From Ralstonia sp. SET104 (GTDB lineage Bacteria; Pseudomonadota; Gammaproteobacteria; Burkholderiales; Burkholderiaceae): a DNA stretch of 64,000 nt. Location of the stretch: assembly GCF_003851545.1 (NCBI RefSeq), contig NZ_BHVX01000001.1:496001-560000 (forward strand), read 5' to 3'. The first letter of the stretch is position 1; the number at the start of each line of letters is the position of its first letter. The notes under the pieces are model-generated. The model did not search any database, had not been told where the DNA came from, and saw nothing but the letters and a program-made list of their open reading frames with translations. The position numbers and the translations under genes are program-made. This document shows positions 51,422-59,889 of the stretch, piece by piece.

Positions 51422-52603
51422 CTATTTGCTTAAACGCGACGGCACGGCATGCGCGCCCCGCGTTTCACGAAACCACAGCGCCAAGCTTTCGTCCTCCAGC
51501 GCATAGGCACCGCGCGACTCCTTCCAGATCAGGTTTTTGTCGCGCAGCGCATCCAGCGCCGCCTGCACTGTGGCGGTGGAAAATTCGCTGTGGCCAAGCT
51601 TGGCCGCATACGCCTTCATCGAGTCTTCCGAGAACGGCGAATAGCCTTGCCCGCGCTCGATCAGCACGGCCAGCACTGCACGCTGGATTTCGGTCAGTGC
51701 GCTGTAATCGCTTTCGATCTCGCCCCAGATGCGGTCCCGAAACCCCTGCGCGCCGCGCTTGAGCAGTTCGCCCAGGCTGGCGGCTTCGCCCAGTTCCAGC
51801 GCGATCTCGCTGACAATGCCCTTGAGCATCTCCGGCCGGTGCCCGACCAGTTGGAAGGCGGCAAACATATCGTCTTCTTTGAACTGGTTGTTGGGCGCCA
51901 GGTGCTGGTTGACCCATGCCGTGTACGCCAACACATACGGCCGCCCCAGCAGCGGGAAGTTGGTCACGCGCGAGCCGAAGAACGGCTGCGTGCGATTGAG
52001 CAGCAGGTTGGCGAGCTTGTCGCGGTTCGAGCCGGTGAACACCAGGAACAAGCGGGGGTCTTCCACGCCCTGGTTCATCTGATCGCGTGCGGCCTTGAGC
52101 GCGAACATCGCGTTGGTGCCGGCCTCGGTGGACAGCGCGTGCTGCGCCTCGTCGATGATCAGCACAACGGGCTGCCGGACCGCCTTGTAGAGCACATCCA
52201 GCGCATCGGCCAACGTGATGCCCGGCGGCAGCCCGATCTTGCCGAGGTTGAAGGTGAAGGTGCGCAGCACGTCGACCTTCTCCATGCCGGCCTGCTTGGC
52301 CAGTTTGGCGATCGGCCCGTCGAACTGGGCGAGCTTCGATTTGATGGCGTCGGCGATCAGCAGGCCAGGGTCGCGGGCGCGGTCGGCCCACAAGTCCACG
52401 TAGATGGCGATCCACTTGCGACGCTCCACCTCCGGCACGAGGTCTTCACGCAGAAATGTGCTTTTGCCGGTGCGCCGGGGCGCGGCCAGGAACAGGCCGG
52501 AGCGCGCGTCGGCCAAGCCCTTGCCCTCCAGGCTGTTGCACAGCGTGTTGGCGAGGTCCTGGCGGTGGAAGTTAAAGCGGCCGGTGTCGGTGTCTTGGTC
52601 CAT
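51422..52603 (-). CDS. Orphan AAA/STAND-type ATP-binding protein
   Basis: It has 393 residues. Walker A is APRRTGKSTFL (about residues 41-51), Walker B VVLIIDEAQHAL, sensor-like LVFTGSNRDKLANLL. The C-terminal about 100 residues are a winged-helix-like module (LTEIQRAVLAVLIERGQGYS ... TVQAALDALRDKNLIWKES). The layout resembles archaeal-type MCM-like/STAND ATPases with unknown partners. It stands alone, transcribed divergently from the TonB operon, behind an AT-rich promoter. Confidence 0.75.
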   Translation of the reverse strand: MDQDTDTGRFNFHRQDLANTLCNSLEGKGLADARSGLFLAAPRRTGKSTFLREDLVPEVERRKWIAIYVDLWADRARDPGLLIADAIKSKLAQFDGPIAKLAKQAGMEKVDVLRTFTFNLGKIGLPPGITLADALDVLYKAVRQPVVLIIDEAQHALSTEAGTNAMFALKAARDQMNQGVEDPRLFLVFTGSNRDKLANLLLNRTQPFFGSRVTNFPLLGRPYVLAYTAWVNQHLAPNNQFKEDDMFAAFQLVGHRPEMLKGIVSEIALELGEAASLGELLKRGAQGFRDRIWGEIESDYSALTEIQRAVLAVLIERGQGYSPFSEDSMKAYAAKLGHSEFSTATVQAALDALRDKNLIWKESRGAYALEDESLALWFRETRGAHAVPSRLSK

Positions 52604-52643
52604 TGGAAGCCTGGTTTAGGGCTGATTATGGGGGTTGGTATAA

Positions 52644-52649
52644 ATTATA
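52644..52649 (-). promoter_or_regulatory. -10 element of the AAA ATPase gene
   Basis: A perfect TATAAT on the minus strand, 41 bp before the start codon, inside a 35-bp AT-rich island (52639-52676) in otherwise GC-rich DNA. No good -35 at 17 nt. Confidence 0.5.
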
Positions 52650-52691
52650 GCCAATCCAATAATTAAGGCTAATTCTGATCGGGTTGCCAGT

Positions 52692-52730
52692 CGATTTCCG
52701 CCGATTTCCCCTTACGCGGCACTGTGCCGC
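52692..52730. promoter_or_regulatory. Direct repeat and palindrome between divergent promoters
   Basis: CGATTTCC at 52692-52699 and 52702-52709 (10-bp period), then the perfect palindrome GCGGCAC-T-GTGCCGC at 52716-52730. They lie between the ATPase promoter and the -10 of the DUF2946-TonB operon, ending 30 bp before that -10, so they cover its -35 area. Confidence 0.45.
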
Positions 52731-52759
52731 AGGCAATTCGAGGGAACTATGTGCAGCGC

Positions 52760-52765
52760 TATACT
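52760..52765 (+). promoter_or_regulatory. -10 element of the DUF2946-TonB operon
   Basis: TATACT, 25 bp before the start codon at 52791. The -35 region is poor (TTCGAG), which would suit control by an activator or by the adjacent palindrome. Confidence 0.5.
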
Positions 52766-52790
52766 CCACACATTCTGACGTTTCATCTCT

Positions 52791-53204
52791 ATGTTCCACC
52801 GCCGTTGGCTTTTCCTCGTCTGGCTTGCGATCGTACTGAACGTACTGTCGCCGGTGCTCGCTGCCGCGCGCGCGGCAGCCACGGGCACGCTTGCCATCGA
52901 ACTGTGCAGCGCAACGGCACGGCATGACGGAACAGCGGGCAGGACCGTCCGGATTGCCGTTGACCTGCAAGGCAATGGCTCCGCCGATGGGTCGGCAGCC
53001 CACCACAGCGTGGCGCACTGCCTGTATTGCCCGGGGTTTGCTGCCGGGTTTGCGTTGGCATCCGTGCCGGCGCTGGATGTGCCTTCCGCCCATTTCGTCT
53101 ATCGCGTACGGCAGCCGGCCAGCCCGGCGCCCGTGTACGCGCGCAGCGCGCTGCGTGTGGCCGAGTCGCGCGCGCCGCCTGTGTCTCCGACGTTGTCGAT
53201 CTGA
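52791..53204 (+). CDS. DUF2946 protein, exported
   Basis: It has 137 residues. Signal peptide FLVWLAIVLNVLSPVLAAARA. The DUF2946 hallmarks are IELCSATARHDG and a C-terminal HCLYCPG (HCxYC) motif, likely metal-binding, with a further His cluster (AAHHSVAHC). First gene of the TonB operon. DUF2946 proteins are often found beside copper-linked outer-membrane receptors, which is the basis for suspecting a metal role here. Confidence 0.8.
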   Translation: MFHRRWLFLVWLAIVLNVLSPVLAAARAAATGTLAIELCSATARHDGTAGRTVRIAVDLQGNGSADGSAAHHSVAHCLYCPGFAAGFALASVPALDVPSAHFVYRVRQPASPAPVYARSALRVAESRAPPVSPTLSI

Positions 53205-53288
53205 CGCGCCTGCGGGAGTAAGTCTCGCGGCGCCTTCGCGCTGGGCTGCAGTTGCGGCCCGCGCCATCGCAATCCGGAGACCTTTCCG

Positions 53289-55601
53289 ATGTCATCCCAC
53301 AAGCGCACAGGGGCCGCCTGCCCCAGGCGCACGCTGGTGTGCTGCGCGGTGCTCGCGTTGAGCACGGCGGCACCGCTGTCTGCCTTCGCCGCTGACGATG
53401 CGGCACCCATGCCCGTCACCCAGGAACTCGCGCCCACCGTGGTGCGCGCCAGCGCCAACCCCACGCCGTTCGCCCGCAACACGCCCGCCGTTGTGCAAAG
53501 CGTGACGGCCGACCAACTTGCCGACCGCAACGTCGTCACCACCGAAGACGCGGTCAAATACCAACCGAACGTGATGGTGCGCCGCCGTTTCATTGGCGAC
53601 CGCAACTCCATCTTTGCCGGCCGCGACTTCAACGAGATCCAGAGCGCGCGCGGCCTGCTGTATGCCGATGGCATCCTGCTCTCGAATTTGCTCGGTTCCA
53701 GCTACAGCTATCCGCCGCGCTGGTCGATGGTCGGGCCGGATGATCTGGCGCGCGTCGATATCCTGTACGGGCCGTTCTCGGCGCTGCTGCCGGGCAACTC
53801 GATGGGCACGACCATCGCGATGACGCTGCGCCGCCCCGAGAAATTCGAGGCCGCCGCGCAGACACAACTGATGCGCCAGCATTACAACGATGCGTATGGC
53901 TTCTCGCGCAACGTCACCGGCAACCACGAGAGCGCATCGCTGGGCGACCGCATCGGCAAGTTCTGGTATGCGCTGTCGGTCGACCGGCTGGAGAACGACA
54001 GCCAGCCGATGCAATATGCCACGCCCAATTCGAAGTTCACGGCCGGTGGTACGCCGGTACCGGTGACGGGCGCGCGGCAAGATCTCGGCCTCAACGGCCA
54101 GCCGCGCGTGATTCTCGGCCCGCAGATGCTGGAGCGCACCCAGCAACTGCAGGAAACGCTACGCCTGGGCTATATCTTCAGCGACAGCCTGGAGGCGTCG
54201 CTCACACTGGGGCATTGGGAAAACCATTTCGCCGATCAGGCGGTCAGCTTCCTTCGCGATGCTGCCGGCAACGTTGTCACGGGCGGCAATGTGCTGATCA
54301 ACGGCACGCCCTACACGATTGCCCAAAATGCCTTCGCCCCACAGAACGGCGATCAGGAAAACTGGCTCTACGGCGTGGGCGTCAGGGCCGCGGTCGGAGG
54401 CTGGAAGATTGACACCAACGCTTCGGCCTACAACGTCACGCGCGACATTTTGCGTGCATCCAACACGGCCGCCGGCAGTGGCCCGGGCACCGTGTTCTAC
54501 GGCGATGGCACGGGCTGGTCCAACTTCGATATCAAGGCAACGTCGCCCACGGTGTCCGGCCACACGTTCACGACCGGTTACCACTACGACCAGTACCACC
54601 TGCGCAACCAGACCTTCAATGCCACAGACTGGGCGGCGCAAACCCTTTCCACACTCAAATCCAGCTACCAGGGCGACACGCAAACACAAGCCGTCTTCCT
54701 GCAGGACGCCTGGGCCTTTGCGCCGCGCTGGCTGGCAACGCTGGGCCTGCGCTATGAGAGCTGGCGGGCTTACAACGGCCAGCTTGGCAACAACAGCAGC
54801 ACGCTCGGTTACGCCAGCCGCACCGAAGACGCGTTCAGCCCCAAGGCGGCAATCCAATGGCAGGCCACGCGGGATACGTTGCTGCGCTTGTCATACGGCC
54901 GTGCGGTGCGCTTCCCCACCGTGGCAGAGTTGTTCCAGGGCACGATCAGCGGCAACACCATCGTCAACAACGATCCGCACCTCAAGCCGGAGCGCGCCAA
55001 TGATCTCGACTTCACCGTCGAGCAGGCTGTGCCGTACGGCGTGCTGCGCACCAGCCTGTTCCAGAGCGACGTGCGTGACAGCATTTACACGCAGACGAAC
55101 ATCACCGTTACGCCCAACGTGACGAACGTGCAGAACGTGGACCGCGTGCGCACGCGCGGCATTGAACTGGCGTATTCCGGGCAGGACGTTTTGCAAGATG
55201 CTGGTGTGCGCGGTGTGGATGTCGAGGCCAACGTTGCCTTGACGCAATCGAAAACGCTGGCCGACGCCGCCAACCCCAACTACGTCGACAAGACCTGGCC
55301 GCGCATGCCGCGCGTGCGCGCCAACCTGTTTGCCAGTTGGCACGCTACGCAGGATTGGACGGTGGGCGCGGGTGTGCGCTATTCCGGTCGGCAATACGGC
55401 ACGCTCGACAACACGGATGTGCTGCCCAACGTCTACGGTGGCACCAGCAGCTTTGTCACCGTGGATCTGAAAGCGAGCTATCGCATCGACAAGCACGTCA
55501 CGCTGGCGCTGGGGGTCGATAACCTGACCGATCGGCGGTACTTCGTGTACCACCCGTATCCGTCGCGCACTTTCTATGGACAACTGAAATGGCGTCTGTA
55601 A
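53289..55601 (+). CDS. TonB-dependent outer-membrane receptor
   Basis: It has 770 residues. Signal peptide ending SAFAADDA; a TonB-box-like start (ELAPTVVRA); plug domain with TEDAVKYQPNVMVRRRF and VDILYGPFSALLPGNSMG; 22-strand barrel ending with the aromatic LKWRL. Barrel-closing signature VDNLTDRRYFVYHPYPSRTF. It has no siderophore-synthesis or Fur-box context. Operon mates carry His/Cys metal motifs, so metal (perhaps copper) import is the favoured reading. Confidence 0.92.
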   Translation: MSSHKRTGAACPRRTLVCCAVLALSTAAPLSAFAADDAAPMPVTQELAPTVVRASANPTPFARNTPAVVQSVTADQLADRNVVTTEDAVKYQPNVMVRRRFIGDRNSIFAGRDFNEIQSARGLLYADGILLSNLLGSSYSYPPRWSMVGPDDLARVDILYGPFSALLPGNSMGTTIAMTLRRPEKFEAAAQTQLMRQHYNDAYGFSRNVTGNHESASLGDRIGKFWYALSVDRLENDSQPMQYATPNSKFTAGGTPVPVTGARQDLGLNGQPRVILGPQMLERTQQLQETLRLGYIFSDSLEASLTLGHWENHFADQAVSFLRDAAGNVVTGGNVLINGTPYTIAQNAFAPQNGDQENWLYGVGVRAAVGGWKIDTNASAYNVTRDILRASNTAAGSGPGTVFYGDGTGWSNFDIKATSPTVSGHTFTTGYHYDQYHLRNQTFNATDWAAQTLSTLKSSYQGDTQTQAVFLQDAWAFAPRWLATLGLRYESWRAYNGQLGNNSSTLGYASRTEDAFSPKAAIQWQATRDTLLRLSYGRAVRFPTVAELFQGTISGNTIVNNDPHLKPERANDLDFTVEQAVPYGVLRTSLFQSDVRDSIYTQTNITVTPNVTNVQNVDRVRTRGIELAYSGQDVLQDAGVRGVDVEANVALTQSKTLADAANPNYVDKTWPRMPRVRANLFASWHATQDWTVGAGVRYSGRQYGTLDNTDVLPNVYGGTSSFVTVDLKASYRIDKHVTLALGVDNLTDRRYFVYHPYPSRTFYGQLKWRL

Positions 55602-56863
55602 TGCACTCGATTCCTCGGTGGATAGCCGGTGCGTTGCTGGCCTTGGCCGCAACGTTGAGCGCAGCGCACGAAGGCCACGATCATGGCGCCATGGCGGGCA
55701 AAGCTGCCGCCCAGCCACAACGCGCGCAGCTCGCCACGACAGCCGCGTTCGACAAAGCAGGGCGTTTGTGGGTGACGTGGGCCGAAGGGCAGCACGTGGT
55801 GGTTGCCTCGTCCGACGATCTTGGCAAGACGCTCTCCAAGCCGCAGCGGGTGAACCCGCAACCCGAGCCGGTCTACACCGACGGCGAGAACCGCCCGAAA
55901 ATCGTCGCCAGCCCGGACGGCGCGCTGTACATCAGTTGGTCGCGGCCGCTCGATGCGCCATACACGGGTTTCGTGCGGTTTTCGCGCTCGCTTGACGGCG
56001 GCAAGACGTGGGCCGCGCCGGTGACTGTCCATGACGACCGCCAGCCGATCACGCACCGCTTCGATTCGATTGCTGTGGACAGCGCAGGCCGCATCTTCGT
56101 CACGTGGATCGACAAGCGCGACCTGCTGCGCGCGCAGGCGGCCAAACAGCCGTATGACGGCGCAGCGCTCTACTACACCGTATCGACCGACCGCGGTGCT
56201 ACCTTCGCGCCCGAGCGCAAGGTCATTGACCAGACTTGTGAGTGCTGCCGCATCGCACTTGCCCCCGACGCTGACGGCCACATGCTCGCGCTGTGGCGCA
56301 ACGTGTTTGCGGGGCAGATTCGTGATCACGCATTGGCGACTTTGCCGATCGATAGCACGCCGCTTGCCGTCACGCGCGCGACGTTTTCGGAGTGGCGCGT
56401 TGATGCGTGTCCGCACCATGGCCCCGCGCTGGCTGTGACGGCCGACGGCGTGCGGCACATGGCGTGGTTCTCGGTGCTGCAGGACAAGCCCGGCCTGTTC
56501 TACAGCCGACTCTCGGCCGATGGCAAACCGATCGGCGGCGCATGGGCCTTTGCGGGCTCTGCACAAGCCGGCACGCAGGCAGCGCATCCGGCGCTGCTGG
56601 CGGCCGGCGGCGCGCTGTGGCTGGCGTGGAAGCAGTTTGCCGACGATCGCATGCAGATCCTGCTGCGTAAATCGACCGACGGCGGCGCGCACTGGACGGC
56701 CCCGGTCAGCCTGGCGAGCACGGAGGGCGGCAATGACCACCCGCAACTGCTCGCGCGCGATGGCCATGTCTACCTGTCGTGGCGCACGCAGGCAGAGGGC
56801 TATCGGTTCATTGACGTGACCGGCGCTGTTCCGGCCAACGCAACACTGGAGGCATCGCAATGA
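55601..56863 (+). CDS. BNR/sialidase-fold protein with His/Cys metal motifs
   Basis: It has 420 residues from ATG 55601, which overlaps the receptor stop (TAATG); ATG 55589 is an alternative. Signal peptide, then HEGHDHG right at the mature N-terminus. Several Asp-box-like motifs (SRSLDGGKTWAAP, STDRGATFAPE, STDGGAHWTAP) indicate a six-bladed propeller. The conserved TCECCRIAL (about 211-219) and DACPHHGPAL (about 268-277) are probable metal ligands. Sialidase activity is unlikely; a periplasmic metal-binding partner of the receptor is inferred. Confidence 0.75.
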   Translation: MHSIPRWIAGALLALAATLSAAHEGHDHGAMAGKAAAQPQRAQLATTAAFDKAGRLWVTWAEGQHVVVASSDDLGKTLSKPQRVNPQPEPVYTDGENRPKIVASPDGALYISWSRPLDAPYTGFVRFSRSLDGGKTWAAPVTVHDDRQPITHRFDSIAVDSAGRIFVTWIDKRDLLRAQAAKQPYDGAALYYTVSTDRGATFAPERKVIDQTCECCRIALAPDADGHMLALWRNVFAGQIRDHALATLPIDSTPLAVTRATFSEWRVDACPHHGPALAVTADGVRHMAWFSVLQDKPGLFYSRLSADGKPIGGAWAFAGSAQAGTQAAHPALLAAGGALWLAWKQFADDRMQILLRKSTDGGAHWTAPVSLASTEGGNDHPQLLARDGHVYLSWRTQAEGYRFIDVTGAVPANATLEASQ

Positions 56864-57366
56864 ACATTCGATGGAAGTCGCTGGCGATGGGTGTGGCGCT
56901 GTCTGCCGCCGCCTTCGCTGCGCAGGCGGCCGGGGTACTGCCGTTCCAGCCGTTGCATGCCCGCGATGTGCCGGCGCTGCTGCAGACACAGCATGCGCGC
57001 CCGCTCATCGTCGAGATCTGGTCGCTGGAATGCAGCTACTGCCGAGAGAACATCGCGCGCATTGCGCAGTGGCGTCGCACTGTCAGGCAGAACGTGGATG
57101 TGGTGATGGTGTCGATGGACGGCCCCGACCAAGCCGAGATGCTGAACCGCGCGCTGGCGCCACTGGCGCGCGACAGCAAGATTGGGCTTGCGCGCGTGCC
57201 GCAGTACGCCAATGCCGAAGACATGCCGGAGCGCCTGCGCGCCGCGCTCGACCCCGGCTGGCAGGGCGAGATGCCGCGCACGATCATCTTGCGCCCCGAC
57301 GGCAGTCGCCATGCATCGAGCGGTTTGCTGACGCCGCAGACGCTGGATGCAGCGCTCAAGGATTAG
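56860..57366 (+). CDS. Thioredoxin-like periplasmic protein (TlpA type)
   Basis: It has 168 residues. Signal peptide ending FAAQAAG; thioredoxin fold with active-site C58SYC61 in VEIWSLECSYCRENI, and the cis-Pro region at EMPRTIILRPDG. It overlaps the previous gene by 4 bp (ATGA). Last gene of the operon. It would act as thiol reductase or metallochaperone for the Cys-rich partner (inference). Confidence 0.85.
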   Translation: MNIRWKSLAMGVALSAAAFAAQAAGVLPFQPLHARDVPALLQTQHARPLIVEIWSLECSYCRENIARIAQWRRTVRQNVDVVMVSMDGPDQAEMLNRALAPLARDSKIGLARVPQYANAEDMPERLRAALDPGWQGEMPRTIILRPDGSRHASSGLLTPQTLDAALKD

Positions 57367-57420
57367 CGTTGGCTTACGCGCGGCGCTGCATACATTCCGA
57401 GTATGAACAGTCCTTAAAAA

Positions 57421-57453
57421 ACGATGCGGAAACGACGCGGAAACGATGCAGAC
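57421..57453. repeat. Phased 11-bp repeats upstream of the small RNA
   Basis: ACGATGCGGAA, ACGACGCGGAA and ACGATGCAGAC follow one another with an exact 11-bp period, 41-73 bp upstream of the TATAAT at 57494. One helical turn per unit suits an activator that binds one face of the DNA. Confidence 0.7.
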
Positions 57454-57493
57454 CCCCCTCGTTGTTGGGGTATGTCGGGAGGCGGGCAATTTT

Positions 57494-57499
57494 TATAAT
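57494..57499 (+). promoter_or_regulatory. -10 element of the candidate small RNA
   Basis: A perfect TATAAT preceded by TTT. No -35 hexamer is found at 16-18 nt. Transcription would start at about 57506, the first base of stem 1. Confidence 0.65.
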
Positions 57500-57505
57500 G
57501 GCGAC

Positions 57506-57617
57506 GCTTTGTGAATTCCGGCGCATTGCTCGTTCACAAAGCACACCCGACCATCTTTCGTCGTCAAAGGCTGAAGATGTTAAGCCCGCCCGCCCCCCGG
57601 CCCGCGGGCTTTTTCTT
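57506..57617 (+). ncRNA. Candidate novel structured small RNA, about 110 nt
   Basis: Three stems in a row. Stem 1 is GCTTTGTGAA (57506-57515) with TTCACAAAGC (57533-57542), 10 perfect pairs. Stem 2 is CATCTT (57552-57557) with AAGATG (57574-57579). Stem 3, the terminator, is AAGCCCGC (57582-57589) with GCGGGCTT (57604-57611), followed by TTTCTTT. The terminator loop (57590-57603) is all C and G, mainly C, suited to pairing with G-rich ribosome sites. A consensus -10 lies 7 nt upstream of stem 1. I match it to no known family. Confidence 0.65.
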
Positions 57618-57671
57618 TGCCTCGCGCTTGTCCAAGCTGGCCCGCATCGCGGGGCGGATGGTCGCTGGCTT

Positions 57672-57950
57672 TCAGCGCGTTGTCGTTTGCGTTGAAGTGG
57701 GGTATGCCGCAGACGGTCGCTGCGTCTCGTCAGATACCGCGCCCAAGCTGACAGCCATTGCGGCCAGCAGAACCGCAACGCCTCGCGCGACGTAAAACAC
57801 CGTTTGTGCGCCGGCGATTTCCGGCTCACGAGATCCGGCTTGAGCAGCTTGGGTGTGCCAGACACTGCGCGCCGTGTGGCGCGGCACCGCATCGCGATAG
57901 GCGCGCGGCGCGCGGTGTGTCGGATGCGGCTGCATGGGCGGGTGAGACAT
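57672..57950 (-). CDS. Small single-helix membrane protein
   Basis: It has 92 residues from ATG 57950, with GAGGAGG 9 nt upstream; the frame continues back into the exporter gene as a shadow. A basic His/Arg/Pro-rich N-terminus is followed by one hydrophobic helix (VFYVARGVAVLLAAMAVSLG) and a polar tail. It lies 20 bp after the TSUP exporter gene and is co-directional with it. Unknown function. Confidence 0.6.
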   Translation of the reverse strand: MSHPPMQPHPTHRAPRAYRDAVPRHTARSVWHTQAAQAGSREPEIAGAQTVFYVARGVAVLLAAMAVSLGAVSDETQRPSAAYPTSTQTTTR

Positions 57951-57970
57951 GGCGGCGATCCTCCTCATGC

Positions 57971-58729
57971 TCAAGCGTGCGACCACGCGCGCCAGAACAG
58001 CAGCGCCGTCATCGAAAAACCGAAGGTGGAAATCAACGCCCGCACCACCGGCACGGGCAGGCGCTTGCTGACGTGCGCGCCCAGATAGCCGCCCAGCGCG
58101 GCAGCCACCAGCATGACCAGCGTCTGCGGCCACCACACCATCTTCGCCAATGCAAAACACAGCACGGCCACGAGGTTGGTCGCGCCCACCAGCAGCGTGC
58201 GCGACGCGTTCAGTGCCTTGATGTTGTCATGGCCGAACAGTGCCCAGACGGCCATCATCATGATCCCCACCGCGCCGCCAAAGTAGCCGCCATAAATGGC
58301 CAGCCCGCCTTGCGTGACCAGCAGCGTCGTCCGGCCAATCTGTACGCGCCGGCGCAGCCACACGCCCGCCTGTTTGCCGAACGTAAACGCCAGCGAGCCG
58401 ATCAACAGCAGCCACGGCACGATGAAATCAAACGCGCGTGAAGACGTATTCATCAGCAACAACGCGCCAAGCAGGCCGCCCGCCAGGCTGATCCCCACCA
58501 TGGCGCGCATCGAAACCTGCTCGAACCCGCGATAGTCGCAGCGGTACGCCCATGCCGACGTGGCCGCACCGGGCAGCAGCGCCACCGTGCTCGACGCATT
58601 GGCAAACACTGACGGCACGCCAGCAAACATGAGTGCGGGCAGGGTGACAAACGAGCCGCCGCCGGCCAGCGCATTCATCGTGCCGGCGAGCAGGCCCGCG
58701 CCAAAGAGCAGCAGCGTGGCGGATTCCAT
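57971..58729 (-). CDS. TSUP (TauE/SafE) family exporter
   Basis: It has 252 residues and eight hydrophobic segments. The two family repeats begin GLLAGTMNALAGGGSFVTLP and GGLAIYGGYFGGAVGIMMMA. Relatives export sulfite, sulfoacetate or other organosulfur anions. It is divergent from a LysR regulator 130 bp away. Confidence 0.9.
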   Translation of the reverse strand: MESATLLLFGAGLLAGTMNALAGGGSFVTLPALMFAGVPSVFANASSTVALLPGAATSAWAYRCDYRGFEQVSMRAMVGISLAGGLLGALLLMNTSSRAFDFIVPWLLLIGSLAFTFGKQAGVWLRRRVQIGRTTLLVTQGGLAIYGGYFGGAVGIMMMAVWALFGHDNIKALNASRTLLVGATNLVAVLCFALAKMVWWPQTLVMLVAAALGGYLGAHVSKRLPVPVVRALISTFGFSMTALLFWRAWSHA

Positions 58730-58763
58730 TGGGGGCGAGGTTGGGGTGGTGTGTTGTGAGATG

Positions 58764-58835
58764 CCTCAGTTTCTGCCACTGGTGGCAATGCCGCAATCTG
58801 CGATACATTGACTGAGCCTTAGGCTGAAACTGAGG
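58764..58835. promoter_or_regulatory. LysR-type operator region
   Basis: CCTCAGTTTCTGCC (58764-58777) and GGCTGAAACTGAGG (58822-58835) are inverted repeats with 13/14 match, 44 bp apart. A TGCCAC-TG-GTGGCA palindrome (58774-58787) lies inside. This is the intergenic space between the exporter and its divergent LysR gene. Confidence 0.55.
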
Positions 58836-58859
58836 CTCACGCCAATCTTGAGACGAATC

Positions 58860-59744
58860 GTGCGCTTTGATCTGACTGACCTGCGGCTCTTCCTTTACAC
58901 CGCTGAGGCCGGCAGCATCACCGCCGGCGCCGAGCGTTCGCACTTGACGTTGGCTTCGGCCAGCGCGCGTATCCGCGGCATGGAAGACACCCTGGGCGTG
59001 CCGTTGCTGACGCGCAACCGGCGCGGTGTGGAAACCACCGCCGCTGGCCGCACGCTCTTGCATCATGCGCGCGTCGTCCTGCAGCAGATGGATCGCATGC
59101 GCGGCGAGTTGGGCGAATACGCGCGGGGCCTGAAAGGCTACGTGCGGCTGCTGTCCAATACAGCCGCGATGACGGAATTTCTGCCCGAAACGCTCAGCGC
59201 TTTCTTGGCTGCGCATCCTGAAATTGATGTCGATTTGGAGGAGTTGGTCAGCCACGAGATTGTCGAGGCGATCGCGCAGGGGCGGGCAGACATTGGCATC
59301 GTGAATGACGCGGTGGACTTGTCGGGGCTGGAGACCTTCCCGTTCCGGCACGACCGTCTGGTGCTCGTGACTGCGCGCGACCACCCGCTGGCCGAGCGCC
59401 GCGAACTGGCATTTGTCGACACCTTGCAGGAAGACTTCGTTGGCCTGACGGGGGACAACGCGTTGCAGGCGTATCTGGCCGGGCATGCCGCGCGAGCGGG
59501 GTATCGGCTCAAATACCGCGTGCGGTTGCGCAGCTTCGATGCGGTGTGCCGCATGGTCGAGCGCAACGTGGGGGTTGGCGTCATCCCCGAGCATGCGGCG
59601 ATCCGGTTGCAGCGCTCCATGGGCATACGCCGTGTGCGCCTGACCGACGCCTGGGCGACACGCCTGTTACGCATCTGCGTGCGTCATTTCGACGACTTGC
59701 CCGTCTTTGCGCGCCAGTTGATCGAGCATTTGCGCGAGGCCTGA
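58860..59744 (+). CDS. LysR-family transcriptional regulator
   Basis: It has 294 residues from GTG 58860, GAGA 6 nt upstream; TTG 58848 adds four residues. The N-terminal HTH reads MRFDLTDLRLFLYTAEAGSI then GAERSHLTLASASARIRGME. A substrate-binding domain follows. It probably regulates the divergent TSUP exporter through the inverted repeats between them. Confidence 0.92.
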   Translation: MRFDLTDLRLFLYTAEAGSITAGAERSHLTLASASARIRGMEDTLGVPLLTRNRRGVETTAAGRTLLHHARVVLQQMDRMRGELGEYARGLKGYVRLLSNTAAMTEFLPETLSAFLAAHPEIDVDLEELVSHEIVEAIAQGRADIGIVNDAVDLSGLETFPFRHDRLVLVTARDHPLAERRELAFVDTLQEDFVGLTGDNALQAYLAGHAARAGYRLKYRVRLRSFDAVCRMVERNVGVGVIPEHAAIRLQRSMGIRRVRLTDAWATRLLRICVRHFDDLPVFARQLIEHLREA

Positions 59745-59889
59745 GCACGGTGCGCGTCCTTCATTTGGCGGAGGCATGCTGTTTGAACTCGCGCGCGTGA
59801 AAACGCGTCGGTACACTGCAAACAGTTGCGGATCGTCCAGCGCTACAGACGTGCGGCGCCGCACCAACCTCCCGCTTATGGAGCACATC

